Below, piece after piece: positions 7,558 to 14,851 of a DNA stretch of 64,000 bases. The notes below the pieces were generated by a model. The model made no database searches. It had not been told where the DNA came from and saw only the letters and a program-made list of their open reading frames with translations. This stretch comes from Rhizorhabdus dicambivorans (GTDB lineage Bacteria; Pseudomonadota; Alphaproteobacteria; Sphingomonadales; Sphingomonadaceae). The stretch lies in NCBI RefSeq assembly GCF_002355275.1, contig NZ_CP023449.1, forward strand, positions 4,070,001 through 4,134,000, in the 5' to 3' direction. Each line of letters begins with the position of its first letter. Within the stretch, counting starts at the first letter, position 1. A program made the translations under genes and the position numbers.

Positions 7558-8469
7558 TCAGGGACGCGGCGGCATATGGCCGGCATCGAGCCGACGATGG
7601 ATGAGGGAGACGAGCGTCAGAAGATCTTCGGCGTCGGTCTTGGTCATAAGCCAATGGATACGCGCTTCATGGGCGGTCGGATTACGGAACATCCCGAACA
7701 CCCCTTTGACCAGGTTGGCGAAGCCGCCTTGCTCGCTGCGCTCGCTGGCCGTGCCGCGCGTATTGATCGCCAGCATCGGGGGATCGCCGCCCAGCACGCG
7801 GTCCACCAGCGTTCCCCCATCATCTGACAGGCCCGTCCTGACCCGCATCTTGTCGGCGACGCTTTTCACCGCCTCCTGAACCGCGTGGAAATAGTCGTCG
7901 GCTAGCAGCTCCGCGCGGCAGAAGCGCAGCACGTCCGGGTGAACGCCGCGCGTCTCCAAATCGGTGCGCAATTCCTTCGCGCGGCGCTGCGCTTCCGGCA
8001 AGGTGGTCGCCTGTTCGACTGTTTCAATCTTTCCGGCTTCGCTAACCACGAGGCCGGCGAAGGCGAGGGCCTGGTTGAGACTGGCGCGCATGGGCTCGTA
8101 ACGGTGCGGCTCGCGACTATAGCGGGCGGGGCTCATCGCATGGCGGATGAAGCCGAGGATGCGGGTGCGGTCCTGCCGGGAGTTCTGGCTAGCGGCGAAG
8201 GCGTTGTAGATGCGGTGCCGCTTGGTCATCTCGCCCGGATCGGTCATCTGACAGGTCGCTATCAGCATCGCAATCTCGGTCCCTTTGAGTCCCGTTTCCG
8301 TGTCGCCTAGCGCGCCAGCGATGGCTTCGAGCTGATCCTGCGAAAACAGTTGCGCCACCTTTTCCTTCTCCCCCTTGTGAACCTCCGCGGTCTCCTCTGG
8401 TCGAATCGGCAAATCACCTTGGAACGTAGGATGAACATCGCGCAAGGCTGTTGGCAGAGTTGCCGACAT
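7558..8469 (-). CDS. TIGR02391-family (Ymh-like) protein with HEPN-type motif
   Basis: A 303-residue protein. The C-terminal third contains FGMFRNPTAHEARIHW, the hallmark of the TIGR02391 family, and R-N-P-T-A-H fits the HEPN RxxxxH motif. The preceding GGDPPMLAINTRG also fits the family. The N-terminal half is helical and unrecognised. Family members are scattered on mobile elements and defence islands, with poorly known function. The gene is the only minus-strand gene within the ICE backbone (5366-28640), convergent with parB and divergent from the DUF736 gene, so it is probably cargo with its own promoter in the 8470-8743 gap. Confidence 0.75.
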   Translation of the reverse strand: MSATLPTALRDVHPTFQGDLPIRPEETAEVHKGEKEKVAQLFSQDQLEAIAGALGDTETGLKGTEIAMLIATCQMTDPGEMTKRHRIYNAFAASQNSRQDRTRILGFIRHAMSPARYSREPHRYEPMRASLNQALAFAGLVVSEAGKIETVEQATTLPEAQRRAKELRTDLETRGVHPDVLRFCRAELLADDYFHAVQEAVKSVADKMRVRTGLSDDGGTLVDRVLGGDPPMLAINTRGTASERSEQGGFANLVKGVFGMFRNPTAHEARIHWLMTKTDAEDLLTLVSLIHRRLDAGHMPPRP

Positions 8470-8743
8470 AATCGCCGATCATACGAAACTCCCTGACTTC
8501 TGAGCCGGACACCCGGCGGCCTCCCCAATGGCTTGTCTGACCGAAGCCGATCGCCTTCCCGCAAGGGTGTCGTCCGGCTTTTTTCCGCCGCCTACGGCTT
8601 TGCATCGCGAAGCAAAAAAACCGCCCGCCACCCAACCTCCACTGCGTTGCGGCCGCAAGCGGTGCGGGGTCGATCGCGCCCCGGCCGACGCCGAGCCATC
8701 GAGGCCGCGATGGGCGTGGCCCGAGCAAGTAGGAGATTACGAC

Positions 8744-9043
8744 ATGGCCACGATCGGCACATTCACCGCCAACAGCAAGGGCGAGTTTACCGGCGTTATC
8801 AAGACGCTCACCCTCAACACCAAGGCGACCCTTCGCCCGATCGAGAAGGAAGGCGAGAAGTCCCCCGACTTCCGCATCCAGTCCGGCAATATGGACATCG
8901 GCGCCGCCTGGAAGAAGACCAGCCGCGAAGGCCGCGACTACATCTCGGTCAAGCTGGACGATCCGAGCTTCCCGGCTCCCATCTACGCTACGCTGTCCGA
9001 AACCGACACCGCCGGTGAATACGCGCTCATCTGGTCCCGCTGA
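8744..9043 (+). CDS. DUF736 family protein (first copy)
   Basis: A 99-residue DUF736 protein: MATIGTF start, internal IGAAWKK and YISVKLDDP, the conserved blocks of the family, and an ending YALIWSR. The ATG at 8744 is preceded by AGGAG at 8731-8735; a longer open frame upstream has no such signal. DUF736 proteins are small soluble proteins found almost only on alpha- and betaproteobacterial conjugative elements; their role is unknown, possibly DNA or transfer related. A related gene lies at 13362. A 13-bp hairpin follows immediately, making this a separate transcription unit. Confidence 0.88.
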   Translation: MATIGTFTANSKGEFTGVIKTLTLNTKATLRPIEKEGEKSPDFRIQSGNMDIGAAWKKTSREGRDYISVKLDDPSFPAPIYATLSETDTAGEYALIWSR

Positions 9044-9052
9044 CCCCGACAC

Positions 9053-9081
9053 GGCGCCCCGCTCCATCGGAGCGGGGCGCC
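9053..9081. terminator. 13-bp perfect hairpin after the first DUF736 gene
   Basis: Arms at 9053-9065 (GGCGCCCCGCTCC) and 9069-9081 with a 3-base loop, 9 bases after the DUF736 stop. Only a weak T-rich tail follows, but the stem is long and GC-rich. Confidence 0.6.
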
Positions 9082-9331
9082 TTCGTGCGTTTGTTTCGCC
9101 GGTTTTCAAAGCGGACGGGCCGTAGGCCCGGCATGTTGTCAGAGGTGCTTGGGGCGCTGCCCCCAGCGCCCTTCGGAGCGGCTTCCGCCCAGCTTCCTCC
9201 ACGGCTGCGCCGTTCCGTGCAGCCGGTTCCCCGCGAAGCCGCCCACTCCGGTTGCACCCCCGGTCTCGCCGACGGGCAGGGTTTCAGCGCGGCGCTCCGC
9301 TGCGCGGAAACCCAAGCCCAAGGAGGTCAAA

Positions 9332-10174
9332 ATGCACTACCAGCTTGCTACCCGGTTCGGCCGCAACGCCCATCAGATCAGCGGCCGGGAGCCGCTCGAC
9401 AACGAGGCGCTCTATCGCCACGTCCCGTCCATCTTCGCCCGCGAGGCGCATGACAGCCGTTCGGAGCGGTATGTCTATGTCCCGACCATCGACATCGTGG
9501 AGGGGTTGCGCCGGGAGGGATGGTTCCCGTTCTTCGCCGTTCAGTCGGTTCCGCGCGACGGCAGCCGTCACGGTCACGCCAAGCACATGCTGCGCCTTCG
9601 CCGCGACGACGGTATCGGCAAGCCGGAGGCCGCCGAGGTCATCATCGTCAACAGCCATGACGGGACGAGCGCCTATCAGATGTTCGCCGGGATGCTGCGC
9701 TTCGTCTGCACCAACAGCATGATTGCGGGCGAGCGGTTCGAGGAAGTCCGCGTGCCGCACAAAGGCAATATCGAGCATGACATCATCGAAGGCGTCTATA
9801 CCGTCGCCGAGGACTTCCCCCGGCTGATCGACGCCAGCGAGTCGATGAAGGCGATCCAGCTTTCCCCGGACGAGCAGCGGTTGCTTGGCGAGGTAAGCCT
9901 TGTTGCCCGCTACGGCGACGACGAAAGCCCACTCCGGCCAGAGCAGATCATCGAGCCGCGCCGCCGCGAAGATGTGGACCGCAGCCTTTGGACCACCTTC
10001 AACGTCATTCAGGAGAATGTCGTTCGGGGCGGGTTGCAGGGCCGGAAGCGCAACGCCGAGGGCCGCATACGCCGGGCGCAGACCCGCGCGATCAACGGCA
10101 TCGACCAAAACGTGACGCTCAATCGCGCCCTCTGGACGCTGGCCGAAGGGATGCAGCGCCTCAAGGCCACCTGA
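9332..10174 (+). CDS. DUF932 domain-containing protein
   Basis: A 280-residue DUF932 protein. Recognisable parts are the N-terminal HYQLATRFGR, the central IIIVNSHDGTSAYQMFAGM and FVCTNSM, and the C-terminal NVIQENVVRGG, all typical of this plasmid/ICE and phage family. The ATG at 9332 follows AAGGAGG at ideal spacing. DUF932 proteins resemble phage/plasmid LGT_TIGR03299-type proteins of unknown role, and in these elements the gene regularly follows a DUF736 gene. A 13-bp hairpin with a T-run follows the stop, so it appears to be transcribed alone or with readthrough from 8744. Confidence 0.88.
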   Translation: MHYQLATRFGRNAHQISGREPLDNEALYRHVPSIFAREAHDSRSERYVYVPTIDIVEGLRREGWFPFFAVQSVPRDGSRHGHAKHMLRLRRDDGIGKPEAAEVIIVNSHDGTSAYQMFAGMLRFVCTNSMIAGERFEEVRVPHKGNIEHDIIEGVYTVAEDFPRLIDASESMKAIQLSPDEQRLLGEVSLVARYGDDESPLRPEQIIEPRRREDVDRSLWTTFNVIQENVVRGGLQGRKRNAEGRIRRAQTRAINGIDQNVTLNRALWTLAEGMQRLKAT

Positions 10175-10184
10175 CTATCCGCCA

Positions 10185-10226
10185 CCGCAGGGCCGGAGTT
10201 TCCGGCCCTGCGGCTTCGCCATTTTT
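10185..10226 (+). terminator. Rho-independent terminator of the DUF932 gene
   Basis: Perfect 13-bp stem (arm CCGCAGGGCCGGA at 10185-10197, loop of three, second arm 10201-10213) followed by a five-T run at 10222-10226. Confidence 0.7.
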
Positions 10227-10228
10227 GC

Positions 10229-10252
10229 GCCGATCCGCCGCAGCGGATCGGC
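10229..10252. repeat. Perfect 10-bp inverted repeat
   Basis: Arms GCCGATCCGC (10229-10238) and GCGGATCGGC (10243-10252) with a 4-base loop, directly after the DUF932 terminator and without its own T-run. It could be a protein-binding site or part of a transfer origin. Confidence 0.5.
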
Positions 10253-10398
10253 GGCGATCGCGCGTCCTGGAGTCCGCCCGGCCGCAAGCGCGCTCGCCGG
10301 GCTGCCGCCCGGCTCGCGCTAGGTGGTGGCCAAATACTGCACATTATTCTATGACGAGAGCGGGCCGCTACGCGGCGGCCTGGGGTGTGGAAACCCCA

Positions 10399-10577
10399 CG
10401 TTTAGCGGTTCGGCGCCGGCCGTGACGGTGCCGCCATCCTTGACCACATGGTCGGGGAGCCTGTGATGTATACAACAGGCTTCCGGGCTAAAGGTCACAG
10501 GAACCGACTAAACGCGGTTTTCCAACTCCCCGACTACGGGTCTAGGAGCTGTTTGCGGGGGCGCACCGCAAACCAGC
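10399..10577 (+). ncRNA. Candidate structured RNA or oriT-like element upstream of the ICE regulator genes
   Basis: Base-pairing found by eye: an outer stem of 10399-10411 with 10501-10514 (13 of 14 positions, one bulge); inside it hairpins 10412-10418/10426-10432 (one G-U), 10442-10445/1050-10453 (short), and 10458-10464/10475-10481 (AGCCTGT with ACAGGCT). CCTGTGA at 10460-10466 can alternatively pair with TCACAGG at 10495-10501, so two exclusive folds exist. A further stem, 10548-10558 with 10566-10577, has 11 pairs and one bulge. I recognise no known riboswitch. Strand is assumed from the downstream genes. It may instead function as DNA, for example in relaxase binding. Confidence 0.4.
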
Positions 10578-10695
10578 AGGTCGTGCGGGATTGGTGTGGC
10601 TGTGCGGATTCTGCTTGCAACTATGTCGAACCGGCGGATCGAAATTGGTCCGCAAGGATCGTATTGGTTAACGCCTGCGACTATTCGGGGGCAGC

Positions 10696-10968
10696 ATGGA
10701 CGCAGATAGATTCGACGATTGCGCGCCTGATTGTTCGCAGCTCACTAGCTACGACGAATGCCATCTCGCGGCCTACCTGCGATTGCTCGATGCCGAGGAG
10801 GATGGTGCCGATTGGCGTGACGCTGCCGCCGCCATCTTCAACATTGACGTAGCGGCGGAACCTGATCGCGCCCAGACGATGCACGCGACCCATCTTGCCC
10901 GCGCGCGTTGGATGACCGAGGTCGGATACGCGCACCTGCTTGGCTGCGAACAGCGGCTAAACCGTTAA
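10696..10968 (+). CDS. Small conserved ICE protein, DUF2285-type
   Basis: A 90-residue protein with the pattern YDECHLAAYLRLLDAEEDGADW and LARARWMTEVGYAHLL (split here for brevity: the conserved parts are YLRLLDA, GADWR and WMTEVGY). This type of small protein is found at the head of the regulatory gene group of Tn4371-like ICEs in sphingomonads, usually annotated DUF2285 or as a DNA-binding domain protein. It begins at an ATG 119 bases after the structured region. It is followed by 134 bases to the next gene. A regulatory role is inferred from position. Confidence 0.65.
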   Translation: MDADRFDDCAPDCSQLTSYDECHLAAYLRLLDAEEDGADWRDAAAAIFNIDVAAEPDRAQTMHATHLARARWMTEVGYAHLLGCEQRLNR

Positions 10969-11102
10969 GATTTAGCTCCATTTTGGAAGCATTCTCTCTG
11001 CCCTCGCTGCACGGTTGTGCGCGGTCTTTGCGCTATTCTAGCTAGGACAACCGGAAGATGTTGCGCTCCGAAATCCGTGCCAAGCGCGGTTGGGAGGATG
11101 CA

Positions 11103-11324
11103 ATGCCGACGCCGCCAGGGCGTCGCCAGCGGAGCGCCGGCGGACTGCCCGACGCCCTCGGGCGCGCCGATTTAGCCGCCGAGTTTCTACGCCGAAACCG
11201 CACCTACCGCGCCGAACATACGCAGATGCAGAAGCGCATCGCGGACGGCGCCGTCGCAAAGAACGCCGCCGAGACGGCGTTCGCGCGGCGATGGGGGTTG
11301 TCCTTTCGCCACAGCGCCAGATGA
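11103..11324 (+). CDS. DUF6499-like N-terminal part of a regulator, cut by a frameshift
   Basis: A 73-residue reading frame starting at an ATG with GGGAGGA just upstream. Residues about 17-60 (LGRADLAAEFLRRNRTYRAEH ... AFARRWGLSF; conserved parts EFLRRN and RRWGL) match the DUF6499 'transcriptional regulator domain' that normally forms the N-terminus of a protein with a C-terminal DUF2285 domain. Here the frame ends at a TGA at 11322-11324, while the DUF2285 part continues in the next frame. One extra base (or two missing) near 11300-11322 would explain the split; a run of five G lies at 11292-11296. As it stands the product is a truncated protein. Confidence 0.6.
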   Translation: MPTPPGRRQRSAGGLPDALGRADLAAEFLRRNRTYRAEHTQMQKRIADGAVAKNAAETAFARRWGLSFRHSAR

Positions 11325-11886
11325 CCTTTCAGACCCGGTTGTCTGGCGCCCAGAGCTAACCGCCGTCACGGTCATTCTCGACGCCGCACCGGATGGATTC
11401 GAGACCGCCACTTCGGTTGATCCCCGCGCACTCGGCGAGTTGCTCGCCGATCAGGCTGGAATTGAAGGACGCCATGTCATCGTTGCCGATGCCGCTGGTG
11501 AGCATCGGCTATGGCTGCGCGATCCGCAGCCCGGGCGGCCGCTCGCCGCCGTCATACCGCTCGACAAGGATTTCATCACGCGCATCGCCAGCCTGCTGCG
11601 CTTCCACCGCCGCTTGCTCGGTCGGGCGGAAGGGCCGCTGCCGCGCGGTTGGCCGCTTACCGCCTATCGGCTGGCGCGCCTCGACCTTATGCTCCGCGCG
11701 CTCGACCTGCGCGACGAGGGCGCAACCTATCGTGAGATCGCAACCGCCCTGGGCCGCGACGACGCCGCCCGGCTGTCGGCGAGCGACTGGAAAATGTCGG
11801 CGTCACGCTCATTCGTGGTGCGCCTGGTCCGCGACGGCATCGCCATGATGAACGGCGACTACCGCAAACTGCTCCGCATCCGCTGA
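11320..11886 (+). pseudogene. DUF2285-domain C-terminal part of the frameshifted regulator
   Basis: The DUF2285 domain begins in this frame with DPVVWRPELTAVTV at about 11332 and runs to the TGA at 11886, including WLRDPQPG, RLDLMLRALD and REIATALG, typical of the family. The frame has no ATG, GTG or TTG start between its upstream stop (11173) and a TTG at 11440, which would discard the first conserved block. So the domain is normally translated as a continuation of the DUF6499 part at 11103. Unless ribosomes shift frame, or the base is a sequencing error, this regulator is broken. A separate shorter protein from 11440 is possible but less likely. Confidence 0.6.
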
Positions 11887-12014
11887 TCCGAGCCTTCTGC
11901 GTGACCCCCTATAGGGGGGTCGCATCCGTGCAGCAGCACATCTTCATACCCCACCCGGCCGCGTTCATTCTGACAATTACGCCTCCTGCCGCCACCGCCC
12001 GCAGGAGCCGTCAC

Positions 12015-12281
12015 TTGTCCGATACGCCCACCAATCTCCCGCCCCGCTTCCTGCGAACACCGGAAGCCGCGCGCTTTCTTGGCCTCTCGGGACGCACGCT
12101 TGAGAAGCACCGCTATTTCGGCACCGGCCCGGCCTACCGCCGGATCGGGGGCCGCGTCGTCTATTCGGTCGATGATCTCCGCGCCTGGGCCGATATCGGC
12201 ATCAAGCATTCGACCTCCGATCCGGGGCAAGACGACCTCATGCCGCGCGCGGACTCTGCCATCGCCCGGAGCCGGCGATGA
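12015..12281 (+). CDS. Helix-turn-helix (excisionase/AlpA-like) DNA-binding protein
   Basis: An 88-residue protein with a MerR/excisionase-type helix-turn-helix at about residues 10-50: FLRTPEAARFLGLSGRTLEK, then the wing YRRIGGRVVYSVDDLRAW. This is the small HTH protein always found before DUF2840 and traF in these ICEs, probably a transfer-gene regulator. The start is the TTG at 12015, preceded by GCAGGAG at 12001-12007; the longer open frame from 11901 lacks such support. Its stop overlaps the next gene (ATGA at 12278). Confidence 0.8.
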   Translation: MSDTPTNLPPRFLRTPEAARFLGLSGRTLEKHRYFGTGPAYRRIGGRVVYSVDDLRAWADIGIKHSTSDPGQDDLMPRADSAIARSRR

Positions 12282-12784
12282 CCGTCCCGCCGTCACCCAT
12301 GCGCCACCGCCAACCGTCCGACGACGGCATGACCCGTGTCGAGCTGACCTGGATCGAGAAGCGGATCGAGCACTGGATCAGGTTCGGCCGCGTCGCGGTG
12401 GACGAGATCGTCGATCGCCGCCGCCGCATCGTTCGCTTCCGCCCCGGCGCGATCTTCGCGTTCGTCCGCTGGGCGGCGAATGACTACGGCACGGTCAGCT
12501 CGCGCATCGACATCGTGCGCGCGGTCGGCACCGGCGAGCCGTTCACGACGCTGCCGTTCGTGCGGCCCGGCGGCGACATCCTGCTCAAGATCGAGGGCTG
12601 GCCGAAAGTCAGTCAAGTGCTCGCCGCGATCGACGCGACGGAGGCCGCCGGCGTCGATCCCTGCGACGCCGCGCCCGACCACTGGCGTCATGTTCACAAT
12701 CGTATCTCCGCCGGACACGAGCCGCGCCCTTACACGCTGGAGCGTCATCGCGCCTGGCTGAAGCGCCGGGAGATCGAACAGTGA
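12278..12784 (+). CDS. DUF2840 domain-containing protein
   Basis: A 168-residue DUF2840 protein. Typical parts are VELTWIEKRIEHWIRFG, FRPGAIFAFVRWAANDYGT (shown as FAFVRWAANDYGT) and the ending RHRAWLKRREIEQ. The family is restricted to alphaproteobacterial conjugative elements, where it lies between an HTH gene and the TraF peptidase gene; its role is unknown. The ATG overlaps the preceding stop and the following GTG overlaps its own stop (GTGA), so the three genes are translationally coupled. No membrane segment or signal peptide is visible. Confidence 0.82.
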   Translation: MTVPPSPMRHRQPSDDGMTRVELTWIEKRIEHWIRFGRVAVDEIVDRRRRIVRFRPGAIFAFVRWAANDYGTVSSRIDIVRAVGTGEPFTTLPFVRPGGDILLKIEGWPKVSQVLAAIDATEAAGVDPCDAAPDHWRHVHNRISAGHEPRPYTLERHRAWLKRREIEQ

Positions 12785-13326
12785 CGCGCCGGGGCTGGAC
12801 GATTGCGACGGCCACGGCGGCTTCGCTGTTCGGCGCATCATTCGCCGCCATCGCTTTGTTCGATCCGCTACCGCGCGTCGTCTGGAATGCGAGCGCGAGT
12901 GCGCCGACCGGGCTGTATCGTATCGAACCCGTGCGCGATCCCCCGCACGGCGCGCTGGTCGCCGTGACGCCGCCCGCGCCGTTGGCGCGGTGGCTGGCGG
13001 AACGTGGCTATCTCGGCGAGCGCGTGCCTTTGTTGAAGCACGTTGCGGCCAAGCCGGGGCAGCGCGTGTGCCGGATCGGCGCCGTCGTCAGTGTCGATGC
13101 GCGGCCCGTCGCCATCGCCCGCGAGCGCGACGGCCGAGGCCGTCCATTGCCGACCTGGCAGGGCTGCCGGACGTTGGGCGTCGGCGAGCTGCTGATGCTG
13201 AATCCCGATCACGCCGACAGCATGGACGGCCGCTATTTCGGGCCGTTGCCGGCCTCGACCGTGCTTGGCCGCGCCATTCCGATCCTCACCCGCGACACCC
13301 CCGACGCGCCGCTCATTTGGCGCTGA
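12781..13326 (+). CDS. traF: TraF: S26-family signal peptidase for conjugative pilus maturation
   Basis: A 181-residue S26 signal peptidase of the TraF type. It has an N-terminal membrane segment (about residues 8-28), a catalytic serine in SAPTGLYR (Ser40) and a catalytic lysine in PLLKHVAA (Lys86), then LNPDHADSMDGRYFGP near the C-terminus. In RP4-type systems TraF cleaves and cyclises the TrbC pilin, encoded here at 20194. The GTG start overlaps the previous stop. It is followed by a 35-base gap with AAGGAG before the second DUF736 gene. Confidence 0.88.
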   Translation: MTRRGWTIATATAASLFGASFAAIALFDPLPRVVWNASASAPTGLYRIEPVRDPPHGALVAVTPPAPLARWLAERGYLGERVPLLKHVAAKPGQRVCRIGAVVSVDARPVAIARERDGRGRPLPTWQGCRTLGVGELLMLNPDHADSMDGRYFGPLPASTVLGRAIPILTRDTPDAPLIWR

Positions 13327-13361
13327 CCCGCCTTCTCAACTGCCAACCAAAGGAGATCACC

Positions 13362-13697
13362 ATGCAGATCGGCAGCTTTTTCCGCACCGCCAGCGGCTAC
13401 GAAGGCATCATCGAGACGGCGACGCTCGACATCCGTATCTCGATCGTTCCGGCCGAGCCGAGCGACGCCGACAAGGCGCCGGACTGGCGGGTCCATCGCG
13501 GCGATAGCGGCGAAGGCCCGGAGATCGGCGCAGGCTGGAACGAGACTGGCGAACGCGCCGGCGATTACGTCTCGCTGCGCATCGACGATCCCGCCTTCGC
13601 GCAGCCGATCCGCGCCGCCCTGTTCCAGAGCACGGGCGACAAGTCGGCCTGGTCGCTGCGCTGGAACCGCCAGCCGAAGTCGCGCGAGCAGGACTGA
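13362..13697 (+). CDS. DUF736 family protein (second copy)
   Basis: A 111-residue DUF736 protein starting MQIGSFFRTASGYEG, with IGAGWNETGERAGDYVSL (conserved part GAGWNE) and LRIDDPAF. It is clearly related to but diverged from the copy at 8744: it has an insertion PSDADKAPDWRVHR not present there. The ATG follows AAGGAG. It lies within the tra gene string between traF and the lytic transglycosylase gene, unlike the first copy, which stands alone. The function is unknown. Confidence 0.88.
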   Translation: MQIGSFFRTASGYEGIIETATLDIRISIVPAEPSDADKAPDWRVHRGDSGEGPEIGAGWNETGERAGDYVSLRIDDPAFAQPIRAALFQSTGDKSAWSLRWNRQPKSREQD

Positions 13698-13701
13698 TCG
13701 G

Positions 13702-14613
13702 ATGCGCTTTTCCATCATCCCTTTGTTCGCGGGAAAGCCGTCTCATCCCTTCGTCCCGCTCGGTCGCGGGCCGGCCGGCGCGCGCAGCGTAGATCAAGGG
13801 CGGCCGCAGGCCGGCGCAGCGCGCGCACCCTTGAACGTAGCGAGCACGCTGGCAGGCTGGCGGCGGAGCGGAGTCGGATCGGCGGTGGCGTTGGGCGTCG
13901 CGCTGCTGTCGGGTGGCGCTGCGCCTGTCGCGGCGACGGCGCAGAATTTGTCGGCTGCGCGATCGGCAGCGGCTCATCCCTACGCCGGTCATGTTGCCGA
14001 CGCCGCGCGGAGGTTCGGCATCCGCGAAGCATGGATATGGGCGGTGATGCGCGTCGAGAGCGGCGGCAACGCCCGCGCGGTCTCGCGCGCCGGGGCGATG
14101 GGATTGATGCAGATCATGCCCGCGACCTGGGCCGACCTTCGCGCCCGATACGGTCTCGGCCCCGACCCCTTTAACGTGCGCGACAACATCATGGCGGGCG
14201 CGGCCTACCTGCGCGAGATGTACGACCGCTACGGCAATGCGAGCGCGATGCTAGCCGCCTACAATGCGGGACCGGGCCGCTACGACGATTACCTGTCGCG
14301 CGGCCGTCCGCTGCCGCCCGAAACGGTCGGCTACCTCGCCCAGCTCACGGCCATCGCTGGCACGGCTGGCGCTGCGGAGGTGGCGGTGAGCGCGCCACCC
14401 GATCCGTTCGCCTGGCGACGAGCTGGGCTGTTCGTCCGCACCGCCAGCGCCGCTTCGGAAGCGGTGGCTGCGCAGCTCGGCAGCGAAGAAGCTGCGTCCG
14501 ATCTGCCGACCGATCGGCGAACATCCGGCGACGCGGACTCCGCCGCTCCGCCGTCTAATGAGCCGGCCGACACGCTGTTCGTCCCCCGCGCCCGCGCGGG
14601 CCGACCGCGATGA
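13702..14613 (+). CDS. Lytic transglycosylase (VirB1-like, SLT domain)
   Basis: A 303-residue exported lytic transglycosylase. The N-terminal about 80 residues include a hydrophobic stretch (VGSAVALGVALLSGGAAPVAA, about 57-77) ending in an AxA-like cleavage region, preceded by an unusually long basic leader. The SLT domain spans about 95-215 with the catalytic glutamate in RVESGGN (about 117), then AMGLMQIMPATW and AYNAGPGRYD. It would open the peptidoglycan for the conjugation channel. The C-terminal 80 residues are low complexity, rich in Ala, Ser and Asp. It begins 4 bases after the DUF736 stop. About 240 bases without a supported gene follow. Confidence 0.87.
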   Translation: MRFSIIPLFAGKPSHPFVPLGRGPAGARSVDQGRPQAGAARAPLNVASTLAGWRRSGVGSAVALGVALLSGGAAPVAATAQNLSAARSAAAHPYAGHVADAARRFGIREAWIWAVMRVESGGNARAVSRAGAMGLMQIMPATWADLRARYGLGPDPFNVRDNIMAGAAYLREMYDRYGNASAMLAAYNAGPGRYDDYLSRGRPLPPETVGYLAQLTAIAGTAGAAEVAVSAPPDPFAWRRAGLFVRTASAASEAVAAQLGSEEAASDLPTDRRTSGDADSAAPPSNEPADTLFVPRARAGRPR

Positions 14614-14851
14614 CCCGCGCCTTATCCCCATCATCCGTCCCGAGCAGGAAAGTGGCTGGGGAGGGAAAAAACGGCAGGGACAGACGAGGGCAAGATACAA
14701 GGCCCGCCCCGTTTCGCCGAAAAGCCGAGGCTTTTCCGTGGCTTCACGCGGGGGCGTCGGTCGGCGCGCGTGCCGCGCGGAAGAGAAAAGCCAGCAAAAT
14801 CAACGCCTCGAATAGCACCATAGGCCATTCTCGGCCGAAAGCACCCCGGCC

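Larger units (their letters stand above)
10175..10695. other. 521-base non-coding region rich in inverted repeats, inside the ICE core
   Basis: No convincing gene is present. It contains the DUF932 terminator (10185-10226), the 10-bp inverted repeat (10229-10252) and the structured stretch 10399-10577, and ends at the small regulator gene at 10696. A non-coding region of this size with many palindromes in a tightly packed ICE backbone is a candidate for the origin of transfer or for an RNA-based control element. Confidence 0.6.

Noticed and set aside
5024-7654. An 876-codon open frame on the minus strand covering parB
   Set aside because: It is the antisense shadow of a well-supported ParB-family gene in GC-rich DNA, has an Arg/Leu/Gly-rich composition and no recognisable domain.
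10448-10852. A 134-codon plus-strand frame in the structured non-coding region
   Set aside because: It runs across the predicted stems and into the small regulator gene in another frame, with no recognisable protein features.
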